DNA of 64,000 nucleotides, taken from NCBI GenBank assembly GCA_937907705.1, contig CALCVP010000031.1, forward strand, positions 62,001-126,000. Direction: 5' to 3'. A program made the position numbers and the translations under genes. Every line of letters begins with the position of its first letter. The stretch's first letter is position 1. The notes below the pieces were generated by a model, which saw nothing but the letters and a program-made list of their open reading frames with translations, searched no databases and was not told the DNA's origin. Shown here one piece after another: positions 27,162 to 36,154 of this stretch. This DNA is from an uncultured Prevotella sp. (lineage in GTDB: Bacteria > Bacteroidota > Bacteroidia > Bacteroidales > Bacteroidaceae).

Positions 27162-28382
27162 TTGGCCATGTACGATATCAACCAAGTCCGTAAAGACTTT
27201 CCCATATTATCCCGCACTGTCTACGACCGTCCGCTGGTCTATCTTGACAATGCCGCCACTACGCAGAAGCCCCTCTGTGTGCTGGATGCCATGCGCGACG
27301 AGTATCTCAACGTGAATGCAAATGTGCACCGCGGAGTGCACTACCTCTCGCAACAAGCCACCGACTTGCATGAAGCGGCACGCGAGACAGTGCGCCAGTT
27401 TATCAACGCACGCTCCACTAACGAGATAGTGTTTACCCGTGGCACCACCGAAGCTCTGAACCTTGTGGTGTCTTCTTACTGCGATGAGTTCATGCAAGCA
27501 GGCGATGAAGTCATCGTGTCTGTCATGGAGCACCACTCCAACATCGTGCCTTGGCAGCTGCAAGCCGCCAAAAAGGGCATCTGTATCAAGGTGATACCGA
27601 TGACCGACAAGGGCGAAATCATCATGGACGGATACGAGAAACTGTTCTCCGATCGCACCAAGATGGTAAGCGTGGCACAGGTAAGCAATGTGCTCGGAAC
27701 CGTCAACCCCGTGAAGCAGATGATAGCCATTGCCCATCAGCATGGTGTGCCCTTCATGGTAGACGGTGCGCAAAGCACTCCACACTTCAAGGTGGATGTG
27801 CAGGACCTCGACTGTGATTTCATGGCCTTCAGCGGCCACAAGATGTACGGTCCTACGGGTGTAGGCGTGCTCTATGGCAAGGAAGACTGGCTCGACCGTC
27901 TGCCCCCCTACCAAGGTGGCGGCGAAATGATAGAGAGCGTGAGCTTTGAGAAGACTGTGTTTGAGAAGCTTCCCTTCAAGTTTGAGGCCGGAACGCCCGA
28001 CTATGTAGCCACCCACGGCTTGGCCACTGCCATCAACTATATGAACAAGTTGGGCATGGACAACATCCATCACCATGAAACCATGCTCACACAGTATGCC
28101 ATGAAGCGCATGCAAGAAGTGGAAGGCATGCGCATTTTCGGACAAGCCGAGCATAAAGATGCCGTAGTATCGTTTCTTGTAGGCAACATCCATCATCTTG
28201 ACATGGGCACACTGCTCGACCGATTGGGCATAGCCGTGCGCACCGGACACCACTGTGCACAGCCTCTGATGATACGTTTGGGCATACAGGGCACCGTGCG
28301 TGCCTCGTTTGCACTGTACAACACGACCGAAGAGATCGACACCTTGGTAGCGGGCATACAGCGCGTAAGCCAGATGTTCTAA
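27162..28382 (+). CDS. sufS: Cysteine desulfurase SufS
   Basis: 406 aa, group II desulfurase. It takes sulfur from cysteine, forming alanine and a protein persulfide for the SufBCD scaffold. The PLP-binding lysine lies in AFSGHKMYGPTG (about 224-235), and the active-site cysteine in RTGHHCAQPLM near residue 363. The N-terminal VRKDFPIL and YLDNAATTQKP blocks are typical. Last enzyme of the suf operon; a secreted protein gene follows after 32 bp. Confidence 0.98.
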   Translation: MAMYDINQVRKDFPILSRTVYDRPLVYLDNAATTQKPLCVLDAMRDEYLNVNANVHRGVHYLSQQATDLHEAARETVRQFINARSTNEIVFTRGTTEALNLVVSSYCDEFMQAGDEVIVSVMEHHSNIVPWQLQAAKKGICIKVIPMTDKGEIIMDGYEKLFSDRTKMVSVAQVSNVLGTVNPVKQMIAIAHQHGVPFMVDGAQSTPHFKVDVQDLDCDFMAFSGHKMYGPTGVGVLYGKEDWLDRLPPYQGGGEMIESVSFEKTVFEKLPFKFEAGTPDYVATHGLATAINYMNKLGMDNIHHHETMLTQYAMKRMQEVEGMRIFGQAEHKDAVVSFLVGNIHHLDMGTLLDRLGIAVRTGHHCAQPLMIRLGIQGTVRASFALYNTTEEIDTLVAGIQRVSQMF

Positions 28383-28414
28383 ACCGAAACAACCATTCAC
28401 AAGCAATAAAAAAC

Positions 28415-29041
28415 ATGAAAAAAATCAGATTTCTTGCTATTCTTTCCATACTGGTTGCACTGCTTCTTACCGCCAGCAGCCAGATGGCTACGGCACAAGT
28501 AAACAACGGTGTGCCACAAAAGAATGTGCAGCACCTCACGTTTCAAGGCATACCAATCACCGGGTCCATGGATGCTTTCTGTGCAAAGCTCAAGCAAAAG
28601 GGCTACAAGTTTGACTGGGGATATGAAGACAAAAGAAATTATCAGGGTAAATTCGCAGGGTATGACACTGACGTAAAGGTTTATCAAGATGCCGGCATAG
28701 TGTACAGTGTGCATGTAATTTTCGGCTTCGACACACAGGAAGAAGCCAACAAGGTAGACGAAGCATTGCATACAAGTATAGCAAAGAAGTATCCACGAGC
28801 AGTGCTTGATGAAGAGAAGTCGGGCAGAACAGACGACGAAACCCACGTTTACTATGCTATGCCACGCCCCGGCAAGATAAACTACAAGAACCTGTTGGGC
28901 TACTTCTGCATAGAAACCTATCCCTGTACAGCCCGTGGCTACCGTGTGGAACTGTGGTACATCGACGAATACAACAGTCCTGAATGGCGAGAGGCACGCA
29001 GACAATACATAAGAAACAGTTGCATCACCGACAACCTGTAA
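28415..29041 (+). CDS. Secreted hypothetical protein downstream of sufS
   Basis: 208 aa with a signal peptide (MKKIRFLAILSILVALLL, cleavage probably after ATAQ). The mature part has four cysteines and a pattern of short beta strands (GSMDAFCAKLKQKGYKFDW, then YDTDVKVYQDAGIVYSVHVIF), reminiscent of small periplasmic proteins of Bacteroidota. I recognise no family. It starts 32 bp after sufS and may be co-transcribed, but nothing in the sequence connects it with Fe-S chemistry. Confidence 0.75.
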   Translation: MKKIRFLAILSILVALLLTASSQMATAQVNNGVPQKNVQHLTFQGIPITGSMDAFCAKLKQKGYKFDWGYEDKRNYQGKFAGYDTDVKVYQDAGIVYSVHVIFGFDTQEEANKVDEALHTSIAKKYPRAVLDEEKSGRTDDETHVYYAMPRPGKINYKNLLGYFCIETYPCTARGYRVELWYIDEYNSPEWREARRQYIRNSCITDNL

Positions 29042-29079
29042 GCCGACAACCACAGCCGGCAGCGGCACAGCAGCTTTAT

Positions 29080-29189
29080 GAAAGCACCGCTATCGCCTTG
29101 CAATTGCATAGCTATCGGCAACTAATTGCATAGCTATCGAAAGGTGAAAGCACTGCAATCAGACAGCAAGAGCATAACTCTTGTAAAGA
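29080..29189 (+). repeat. 22-bp x 5 degenerate palindromic array (array D)
   Basis: Five units start at 29080, 29102, 29124, 29146 and 29168. Cores: GAAAGC-ACC-GCTATC, AATTGC-ATA-GCTATC (twice), GAAAGC-ACT-GCAATC and AAGAGC-ATA-ACTCTT. Exactly 110 bp. It lies between the stop codon of the secreted protein gene and that gene's terminator, so it would be transcribed with the suf operon. Confidence 0.88.
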
Positions 29190-29195
29190 CAAAGC

Positions 29196-29250
29196 ACCCA
29201 TAACGGAAAACGAATGGCATGACAGCCTTTTCCGCTATGGGTACTTTTTA
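29196..29250 (+). terminator. Terminator of the suf transcription unit
   Basis: ACCCATAACGGAAAA (29196-29210) pairs with TTTTCCGCTATGGGT (29228-29242, one mismatch), followed by ACTTTTT. Confidence 0.75.
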
Positions 29251-29297
29251 TTTTCTGTTGCTTGACAAGCAAAATATTACGCCTTGTTTGTCGCAGC

Positions 29298-29735
29298 CTA
29301 CTTTCCGACCTTTTTAAACACCAACGTGGCGGGTATTTTCTGCCATTTTCCCCTTACAGGAAACTTGAAGGTACTGCCCTGCTTCTTGGTCAGCGTGTAG
29401 GTGCCGTCAGCATTGAGCTTGAGCACCGCCGTAAAGTCTTCACTGCCATAATCGTTGATAACATCCAGCTGGGCAGTTGTGGCATTGACAAGTTCCGTGC
29501 CCGTAACCAGCCAGATGGCAAAGCTTTCATACGACCGGAAATAACCGTCCACCTCACCATAAGCCTCCTGTCGAGGCACCGTGATGTTTTTGGCATAGAA
29601 ATCCATCTTCAGCGTCAACTTGTATTCATCGTTGTATATCTCGCCCTTGAAAGGCTGCTGTTCTTGCCCCATGACAGTGGCTGACACCCAGCACAGCAAC
29701 AGCACAAGCAGGCTTTTCGTCTTATTCAGTCTCAT
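29298..29735 (-). CDS. Secreted hypothetical protein
   Basis: 145 aa with a signal peptide (MRLNKTKSLLVLLLCWVSATVMG, then QEQQ). The mature part is beta-rich (EYKLTLKMDFYAKNITVPRQ, then DFTAVLKLNADGTYTLTKKQ). The GDYTLTKKQG-like pattern and final KIPATLVFKK suggest a small beta-barrel or lipocalin-like fold, but I cannot name a family. It is transcribed alone from a minus-strand promoter and faces the suf terminator. Confidence 0.75.
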   Translation of the reverse strand: MRLNKTKSLLVLLLCWVSATVMGQEQQPFKGEIYNDEYKLTLKMDFYAKNITVPRQEAYGEVDGYFRSYESFAIWLVTGTELVNATTAQLDVINDYGSEDFTAVLKLNADGTYTLTKKQGSTFKFPVRGKWQKIPATLVFKKVGK

Positions 29736-29777
29736 TGCTTTTCAGTTTTGGTTATTCGCTGCGAAGATAGCGCAAAT

Positions 29778-29810
29778 ACGGCGTAATGCAAAATAAAACG
29801 CCATAAAAAG
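29778..29810 (-). promoter_or_regulatory. Minus-strand promoter of the secreted protein gene
   Basis: On the minus strand a TTTG is followed after 19 nt by TATCTTCG, one base from TAnnTTTG, about 30 bp before the ATG. Confidence 0.6.
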
Positions 29811-29860
29811 ATACCTTCCGTAACCCCTTGACACAAAAAGAAAGATATTAAGCACAACAT

Positions 29861-29891
29861 TTTGTAGTAAAACAGAAAAGTCTTACTTTTG
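29861..29891 (+). promoter_or_regulatory. Promoter of the SpmA/SpmB-like gene
   Basis: TTTG at 29861-29864 and TACTTTTG at 29884-29891 with a 19-nt spacer. The ATG at 29900 follows only 9 nt later, so the 5' leader would be a few nucleotides at most. Confidence 0.78.
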
Positions 29892-29899
29892 CAGATTAT

Positions 29900-31129
29900 A
29901 TGGTACTGAATTATATTTGGATTGCATTTTTTGTAACAGCGTTTGTCATTGCGCTGTTCCGGCTTGTCTTCATGGGCGATACCAGCGTGTTTCCAGCTAT
30001 TATGGACTCCACCTTTGCATCGTCAAAAACTGCCTTTGAGATTTCCTTGGGCTTGACCGGTGTGCTGTCGCTTTGGCTCGGCATCATGAAGATTGGCGAG
30101 CGCGGAGGCATGGTCAATGCCTTGGCAAAGCTGCTCAGTCCTGTATTCTGCCGGCTGTTTCCAGACATACCCAAGGGCCACCCCGTTACAGGCTCTATCT
30201 TCATGAACATAGCCGCCAACATGTTAGGGCTCGACAATGCCGCCACGCCACTGGGTCTGAAAGCCATGGAGCAGCTGCAGGAGCTGAACCCCAAGAAGGA
30301 TACTGCCAGCAACTCCATGATTATGTTCTTGGTACTCAACACCTCCGGGCTTACGCTGATACCCGTGTCCATCATGGTTTACCGCGCCCAGTTGGGCGCA
30401 ACACAGCCCACCGACATCTTCGTACCTATTCTTTTAGCTACCTTTTTCTCTACCTTGGGTGGCATCGTCATTACCTCCATTTATCAGAAAATCAGCCTGT
30501 TCAACCGCATCATGCTGCTCACTTTAGGTGGTCTTTGCGTGGTTGTGGCAGCCATCATGTGGGGTTTCAGCCAGTTAGACAAAGACACCATGAACACTGT
30601 AAGCACCACTGCAGCCAACATACTGCTCATGTGCATCATCATGGTATTTATACTGGCAGGAGTCAGGAAGAAGGTAAACGTCTACGATGCATTTGTAGAA
30701 GGGGCTAAAGATGGCTTCACCACAGCCGTGCGCATCATTCCTTACTTGGTAGCCATACTGGTGGGCATCGGTGCGTTCAGGGCATCCGGAGCCATGGATA
30801 TGCTCATTGACGGCGTGAAATGGGGCGTCAGTGCCTGTGGCGGCAACACCGACTTTGTGGGCGCGTTGCCTACTGCACTGATGAAACCGCTGTCGGGCAG
30901 CGGTGCCAGAGGCATGATGATAGATGCCATGACCACCTATGGCGCCGACTCGTTTGTGGGCCGCTTGAGCTGCATTTTCCAAGGCTCTACCGACACTACC
31001 TTCTATATCCTTGCCGTTTACTTTGGCAGTGTGGGCATCAGATACACGCGCCATGCCGTGGCTTGCGGACTGCTTACCGACCTGGTGGGCGTCATTGCCG
31101 CCATTGCCATCTGCTACATGTTCTTCTAA
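29900..31129 (+). CDS. SpmA-SpmB fusion, nucleoside-recognition (Gate) domain membrane protein
   Basis: 409 aa, hydrophobic throughout with about ten membrane segments. The N-terminal half (GERGGMVNALAKLLSPVFCRLFPDIPKGHPVTGSI and NMLGLDNAATPLGLKAM) matches spore maturation protein A; the C-terminal half (VEGAKDGFTTAVRIIPYLVAILVGIGAFRASGAMD and GSTDTTFYILAVYFGSVGI) matches SpmB. Both are Gate/nucleoside-recognition domains. In Bacillus the two are separate sporulation proteins; in non-sporulating Bacteroidota the fusion is common and its role is not established. The short leader (see promoter) is notable. Confidence 0.88.
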   Translation: MVLNYIWIAFFVTAFVIALFRLVFMGDTSVFPAIMDSTFASSKTAFEISLGLTGVLSLWLGIMKIGERGGMVNALAKLLSPVFCRLFPDIPKGHPVTGSIFMNIAANMLGLDNAATPLGLKAMEQLQELNPKKDTASNSMIMFLVLNTSGLTLIPVSIMVYRAQLGATQPTDIFVPILLATFFSTLGGIVITSIYQKISLFNRIMLLTLGGLCVVVAAIMWGFSQLDKDTMNTVSTTAANILLMCIIMVFILAGVRKKVNVYDAFVEGAKDGFTTAVRIIPYLVAILVGIGAFRASGAMDMLIDGVKWGVSACGGNTDFVGALPTALMKPLSGSGARGMMIDAMTTYGADSFVGRLSCIFQGSTDTTFYILAVYFGSVGIRYTRHAVACGLLTDLVGVIAAIAICYMFF

Positions 31130-31135
31130 AGAAAT

Positions 31136-31245
31136 GAAGCAGCATGGGGCAAAGAATGAAAACGCATAAATTAAGGTATGAAACCACATGCGCCAAGGCA
31201 TAAGAAAGCACTGCAAGATGTGCGAATGTAAAACAAAAAAACATG
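31136..31245 (+). repeat. 22-bp array of a different unit family (31136 array)
   Basis: Four clear units start at 31136, 31158, 31180 and 31202, and a weak fifth at 31224. They share GAAAnC at the start, CAT at positions 8-10 and AAGGnAT at the end. The unit sequence differs from arrays A-H but the 22-bp period is the same. The array begins 7 bp after the preceding stop codon. Confidence 0.5.
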
Positions 31246-31312
31246 GGCAGCAACAAGCAAAGAAGACTGTTGCTGCCGCACAGCATAGAAAAAAGTATTT
31301 TCTGAAAACAAT

Positions 31313-32827
31313 ATGGCAAACTTAAAATCGTTAGCAAAAGACACGGCCATCTACGGACTGAGCAGTATCGTGGGCCGCTTTCTCAACTATCTGCTTGTGC
31401 CGCTTTACACGGCAAAACTGTCGGCAGCCAGTGGCGGCTACGGTGTTATCACCAATGTCTATGCCTATACGGCCCTGCTGATGGTAATCCTTACCTACGG
31501 CATGGAAACCACCTTCTTCCGCTTTTCCAACAAAGACGGCGAGCAACCAGCCACTGTCTATTCCACCACACTGATATCAGTGGGATTCACTTCGCTGCTC
31601 TTTGTGGCATTGGTACTGCTGTTTCTTCACCCCATTTCTGCCGCCATGGGCTACAGCAACCATCCTTCCTACATTTGGGTAATGGCACTCACCGTGGCTA
31701 TTGATGCCTTCCAGTGCATCCCGTTCGCCTATCTGCGCTATCAGAAGCGACCCATCAAGTTTGCTACGCTCAAGCTGCTGAACATCTTTATGGCCATTGC
31801 ACTCAACTTAGTGTTCTTCGCTTTGTTGCCCGCCCTGTACGACCACGCCGGCGGAAGCGGTCTGATAGCCCAGATATACGACCCTACCGTGGGAGCAGGT
31901 TACGCCTTCTACATCAACCTTTTCTGCTCAGCCTCGCTCACACTGTTCTTCTGGAAGGAACTGTTCCACATCAAATATACATTCGACAAGGCACTGCTGC
32001 ACCGCATGTTGAGCTACAGTTGGCCTATCCTTGTATTGGGAATAGCCGGCATTCTCAACCAAACTGCCGACAAGATACTTTTTCCCTACATCTATAAGGG
32101 CAGCGATGCCCACTCACAATTAGGCATCTACGGTGCCGCAAGCAAGATTGCCATGATCATGGCCATGATTACCCAGGCCTTCAGATATGCCTATGAGCCT
32201 TTCGTTTTCGGCAAATCAAAAGACAAAGACAACCGCGACACGTATGCCAAAGCCATGAAATACTTCATCGTGTTCACCCTATTGGCATTCTTGGTAGTCA
32301 TCGGCTACATGGACATTCTGCGCCACTTGATTGGCCGCGACTATTGGGACGGACTGCGTGTGGTGCCTATCGTCATGGCTGCAGAAATCATGATGGGCAT
32401 CTATTTCAACCTTTCCTTCTGGTATAAGCTGATAGACAAGACCATCTGGGGAGCCTGGTTCTCAGGCATCGGCTGTGCTGTGCTCATCGCAGTCAACCTC
32501 ATTTTCGTGCCACGTTACGGCTATATGGCCTGCGCTTGGGCCGGTTTCGCCGGCTATGGCACAGCAATGGTGCTCTCTTACATAGTAGGCCAGGTGAAAT
32601 ATCCTATCAATTACCCGCTGAAAGACATTTTCCTGTATGTCGTGGTGGCTGCGGTAGAGTTTGGCTGCATGCAAATGACCAACCGCTATCTGCCCAACTG
32701 GGCTGCCTTTGGTGCCAACACATTGCTGCTGTTAGCCTTCTTGGCACTGATATTGAAGCGCGACATGCCCCTGTCTTCATTGCCGGTGATAGGCAAACAC
32801 TTCAAGCATGAAGGTCGTAAGCAGTAA
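31313..32827 (+). CDS. Polysaccharide flippase (Wzx/MATE-like, MOP superfamily)
   Basis: 504 aa, integral membrane protein with about 12-14 hydrophobic helices. It starts KSLAKDTAIYGLSSIVGRFLNYLLVPLYT, the typical polysaccharide biosynthesis protein N-terminus. The family flips lipid-linked oligosaccharides across the inner membrane. ADKILFPYIYKG and TQAFRYAYEPFVFG match relatives. A MurJ role cannot be excluded, but the GDGEQPATVYS loop and general pattern fit Wzx-type exporters better. The adjacent genes do not form a glycan cluster; the LPS operon begins 3.4 kb later. Confidence 0.9.
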   Translation: MANLKSLAKDTAIYGLSSIVGRFLNYLLVPLYTAKLSAASGGYGVITNVYAYTALLMVILTYGMETTFFRFSNKDGEQPATVYSTTLISVGFTSLLFVALVLLFLHPISAAMGYSNHPSYIWVMALTVAIDAFQCIPFAYLRYQKRPIKFATLKLLNIFMAIALNLVFFALLPALYDHAGGSGLIAQIYDPTVGAGYAFYINLFCSASLTLFFWKELFHIKYTFDKALLHRMLSYSWPILVLGIAGILNQTADKILFPYIYKGSDAHSQLGIYGAASKIAMIMAMITQAFRYAYEPFVFGKSKDKDNRDTYAKAMKYFIVFTLLAFLVVIGYMDILRHLIGRDYWDGLRVVPIVMAAEIMMGIYFNLSFWYKLIDKTIWGAWFSGIGCAVLIAVNLIFVPRYGYMACAWAGFAGYGTAMVLSYIVGQVKYPINYPLKDIFLYVVVAAVEFGCMQMTNRYLPNWAAFGANTLLLLAFLALILKRDMPLSSLPVIGKHFKHEGRKQ

Positions 32828-32830
32828 TAC

Positions 32831-32940
32831 ATTCATCTTGGAAGTATCAAACCATCATGCTATGGGTATAAACTCATCATGCTATTGATACGAGCCAATC
32901 ACTCCATTGGTATAAACTAACTATTCTATTGATATGAAAC
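32831..32940 (+). repeat. 22-bp x 5 array overlapping the S46 peptidase start codon
   Basis: Units start at 32831, 32853, 32875, 32897 and 32919, exactly 110 bp. The shared pattern is ATCAT, then CTATTG-type sequence, then GTATAAACT. Unit sequence is unrelated to arrays A-H. The array begins 4 bp after the flippase stop codon, and its last unit contains the ATG of the peptidase gene (32934). Confidence 0.6.
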
Positions 32941-35051
32941 TAAAAACATTATTGGCAGCAGCGCTGCTTGCCACAGGCTCCATGGCTCATGCCGATGAGG
33001 GCATGTGGACACTCTACAACTTGCCTCAGGCAGTGTACGAGCAAATGAAACAGTATGGCTTTGAGCAGTCGTACAACAGCTTGTACGGCAGTAAAGATGC
33101 CATCAAGAACTCTGTCGTGCTCTTCGGAGGCTTCTGCTCGGGCGTCGTAGTGTCGCCTGACGGACTGGTGTTTACCAACCACCACTGTGGTTTTGAGGCT
33201 ATCCGCAGCCACTCTACCGTGGAACACGACTATATGCTCAACGGCTTCTACGCCAAGACAAATGCCGAAGAGCTGCCCAACAAGAACCTTTTCGTGAGCT
33301 TCATGGTAGAGCAGCAGGATGTTACCGAGCGTCTGAAAGCGCTGGGTATAGACCAACTTAAAGGTCAGGCCCAAAGCGAAATGATAGACTCTTTGGCCAC
33401 AGCCATGAGCCAAGAGGCCAAGAAGAAGGACAAGAGTCTGCACGTAGAGATTGACCCTTACTATGAAGGCAACAAGTATTATGCTACCACTTACCGCATG
33501 TTTACCGATGTCCGTCTGGTGTTTACCGTACCAAAGTCTATGGGAAAATTCGGTGGTGAGACCGACAACTGGATGTGGCCACGCCAGACTTGCGACTTCT
33601 CCGTGTTCCGCATCTATGCCGACCCCAAGACCAACGGTCCTGCCGAATACAGCAAAGACAATGTGCCGTACCACCCGGAGTCATGGGCCAAGGTATCGCT
33701 TCAGGGCTACAAAGACGGCGATTACGCCATGACTATGGGTTATCCCGGCTCTACCGAGCGCTATCTGTCATCGTATGGCATTGAAGAAATGCGCAACGCA
33801 GAGAACGCCCCACGTGCACAGGTACGCGGAGTGAAGCAAGAGGTGATGGCAAAGCACATGAAAGCCAGTGAGGCTGTACGCATCAAGTATGACTCCAAGT
33901 TTGCAAACAGCGCCAACTACTGGAAAAACGCCATCGGTATGAACAAGTGTATCGACTCTATCGGCATCATCAATCAGAAGCGCGACTATGAGAAGCGCCT
34001 GCAAGCTTACCAAAACCAGACGGGCTACTTAAAGGGAAAGCTCGATTTTGACAAGATGAAGAGACTCTACAAGGAGCGTTTCAACCTGATGTATGCATAC
34101 TACAACTACGGCGAAACCTTCCGTCGCACCAACGAGTTGGCTACACGTGCGCTGCAAGTTTGCAACGGCATGAAGGTGAAGAACCCTGATGCACCCGCCC
34201 AAAAGCAGTATCATGAGTTTGACGACAACAGCGATACCTGGGACGAGGCACTGGACAAAGAGGTGTACGGTGTATTGCTCCAAAACTACCGTGAGCATGT
34301 AAGCAAGCAGTATCTGCCGGCTTTCTACACCACCATAGACAAGAAGTTCAAGGGCAACTGCCAGGCTTATGTAGACTATGTATGGAAGAACTCCATGCTG
34401 ATGAAGAAGGGTCAGAAGATTTATTTCAACACAAAGGCTTACAAGAAAGACCCCGGTGTGCAGATGGGGCTTGACCTTGCAGAGCTTGTAATGAGCTGGC
34501 GCGAGAAGCTGGCACCGCTGAGCGACTCTATTGCCGAGCAGGAAAAGTATCTCTGTGCCGCCAAGCTGCGCATGGAGGAAGACCTGCCTCATTACAGCGA
34601 TGCCAACATGACGATGCGCTTGAGCTATGGCCGTGTGGGCGGATTTACACTCGACGGCAAACCCTCTGGCTACTACACTACTGCCGAGAGCATGGTAGAG
34701 AAGATGAACCGTGGCAACAAGGTGGAAGATTATTATGCTGAACCTATCATGAAGGAGCTGCTGTCTGCCAAAGACTTCGGCCCTTATCAAGACAAGACCA
34801 CGGGCAAGATGCAGCTCTGTTTCCTCACCAGCAACGACATTACCGGCGGCAACAGCGGTTCGCCTATGTTCGACGGCAAGGGCCGTCTCATCGGTTTGGC
34901 TTTCGACGGCAACTGGGACAGCCTATCCAACGACATCTACTTTGAGAAGAACTTGGGTCGCTGCATCGGTGTAGACATCCGCTATGTGCTTTACATGATG
35001 GACAAGTGGGGCCATGCCGACCGCCTTATCAAGGAAATCAACGCACAGTAA
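32934..35051 (+). CDS. S46-family dipeptidyl-peptidase (DPP7-like)
   Basis: 705 aa with signal peptide (MKLKTLLAAALLATGSMAHA). S46 peptidases are periplasmic serine dipeptidases that feed peptide catabolism in Bacteroidota. The chymotrypsin-like catalytic blocks are TNHHCGF (81-87) and TGGNSGSP with Ser641. The residue 18 after the serine is Gly659 (LAFDGNW). In Porphyromonas gingivalis this position (673) is Gly in DPP7 and Arg in the acid-specific DPP11, so a DPP7-type preference for hydrophobic P1 residues is inferred. The start is fixed by the signal peptide, although the ATG lies inside the 22-bp array. Confidence 0.93.
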   Translation: MKLKTLLAAALLATGSMAHADEGMWTLYNLPQAVYEQMKQYGFEQSYNSLYGSKDAIKNSVVLFGGFCSGVVVSPDGLVFTNHHCGFEAIRSHSTVEHDYMLNGFYAKTNAEELPNKNLFVSFMVEQQDVTERLKALGIDQLKGQAQSEMIDSLATAMSQEAKKKDKSLHVEIDPYYEGNKYYATTYRMFTDVRLVFTVPKSMGKFGGETDNWMWPRQTCDFSVFRIYADPKTNGPAEYSKDNVPYHPESWAKVSLQGYKDGDYAMTMGYPGSTERYLSSYGIEEMRNAENAPRAQVRGVKQEVMAKHMKASEAVRIKYDSKFANSANYWKNAIGMNKCIDSIGIINQKRDYEKRLQAYQNQTGYLKGKLDFDKMKRLYKERFNLMYAYYNYGETFRRTNELATRALQVCNGMKVKNPDAPAQKQYHEFDDNSDTWDEALDKEVYGVLLQNYREHVSKQYLPAFYTTIDKKFKGNCQAYVDYVWKNSMLMKKGQKIYFNTKAYKKDPGVQMGLDLAELVMSWREKLAPLSDSIAEQEKYLCAAKLRMEEDLPHYSDANMTMRLSYGRVGGFTLDGKPSGYYTTAESMVEKMNRGNKVEDYYAEPIMKELLSAKDFGPYQDKTTGKMQLCFLTSNDITGGNSGSPMFDGKGRLIGLAFDGNWDSLSNDIYFEKNLGRCIGVDIRYVLYMMDKWGHADRLIKEINAQ

Positions 35052-35060
35052 CCAAGTTTT

Positions 35061-35170
35061 GGTCAAGCTGTTTGTAGTTCAGCTTGACCCATGACAACCC
35101 TACCATAAAGCCCCCCGTAGCTTACCGCCAGTCTTCATGCAGAAGGCTGAAGGTAAGTTATGGGGGCTTT
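35061..35170. terminator. Terminator hairpins between the S46 peptidase and the GNAT gene
   Basis: GGTCAAGCTG (35061-35070) pairs with CAGCTTGACC; then AAAGCCCCC (35107-35115) plus GCTTACC pairs with GGTAAG and GGGGGCTTT (35162-35170). The second can serve both convergent genes. Confidence 0.65.
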
Positions 35171-35257
35171 GCTGTATGCCATCGTGTTTTTATTGGCCAC
35201 AAGCGATGAATGCCTTTATAGCATTTGGGAAGAACAAAAACGAGTTTGCTGCGTGGC

Positions 35258-35725
35258 TTATAGCTTTAGCGTCATCATAATATCGCAGCGGTCGTAGGCA
35301 GGATGGTCCATGGGCTCCTCCTGAAAGCCCAACTTGCGGTAGAGGGCTATGCTGGCTTCCAAGTGGGTGTTTCCCTCTAAAAACAGCTCTTTTACGCCAT
35401 GCTCACGGGCATAGGATATCAATGCTTCACCTAACATGCGGCCAATGCCGCGGCCTTGGCAATGGGCGTCTACCGCCATCTTGGCCAACTCATGGCAGCC
35501 GCGCTCCGGATGAGCAATCAGTGCGCAGCAGCCTAACGCCCTGCCTTGAGGGTCAACAGCCAAGAATATCTGTCCACCGCCACCCAATATGTAGGTGTCA
35601 AGATGGGCAAACGTGTTGATGTCTGACGCCTCAATCTTGAAAAAGCGTTCTATCCAGGCACGGTTCAGTGCCACAAAAGCGTCTCTGTATTCAGGGCGAT
35701 AGGTAATAATCTTGATTTCTTTCAT
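35258..35725 (-). CDS. GNAT-family N-acetyltransferase
   Basis: 155 aa with a single GNAT domain. The acetyl-CoA-binding motif A is AVDAHCQGRGIGRMLGEALISYA (about 86-108), preceded by the KMAV strand; motif B follows as ELFLEGNTHLEASIALYRKLGF. The family moves acetyl from acetyl-CoA to an amine; the acceptor is unknown. It converges on the S46 peptidase and shares a terminator region with it. Confidence 0.9.
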   Translation of the reverse strand: MKEIKIITYRPEYRDAFVALNRAWIERFFKIEASDINTFAHLDTYILGGGGQIFLAVDPQGRALGCCALIAHPERGCHELAKMAVDAHCQGRGIGRMLGEALISYAREHGVKELFLEGNTHLEASIALYRKLGFQEEPMDHPAYDRCDIMMTLKL

Positions 35726-35915
35726 ACGGTTGGTTTGTGTTTATGTGTATCTATCAATCATGCAAAATGGCAGATGTGTTCAGCAGTCAGGGCGCATCCA
35801 TCCATGCACTGTTGTTAGTATAACGTACAACAGTGGCATAAAATTGCGTTTCCATGCTGTCAAATTCCGCTTTTCTGCTTGGTGTAACATGCCAAAAGGC
35901 AACGGGGGCGCTTCC
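35726..35915. other. Gap upstream of the GNAT gene
   Basis: No gene seen. A hairpin CTGTTGT/ACAACAG lies at 35809-35834. No strong promoter for the minus-strand GNAT gene was recognised. Confidence 0.4.
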
Positions 35916-36025
35916 AAGAGCTATGCAACCGCACGCCAAGAACACTGTTTTCGCATGCTGATTGCACTGCTATCGCGCACCGATTGCAATGCTTTTACCT
36001 GCCGGTTGCACTGCTCTTGCAAGGG
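35916..36025 (+). repeat. 22-bp x 5 degenerate palindromic array (array E)
   Basis: Five units start at 35916, 35938, 35960, 35982 and 36004. Cores: AAGAGC-TAT-GCAACC, AAGAAC-ACT-GTTTTC, GATTGC-ACT-GCTATC, GATTGC-AAT-GCTTTT and GGTTGC-ACT-GCTCTT, with tails such as GCACGCC. It lies between divergent genes, upstream of the LPS operon promoter. Confidence 0.88.
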
Positions 36026-36154
36026 CATGGCTGAGAGCTCTTTACAACAGAAAACAGTATCTTATTAATGCGTGGCAAGCTCTGTTTGTAAAATCTTTAC
36101 ACTATAAAAGGCTATTTTTGAACCCTTTATAAGGTTTGAATGGGATTTTTGCAC

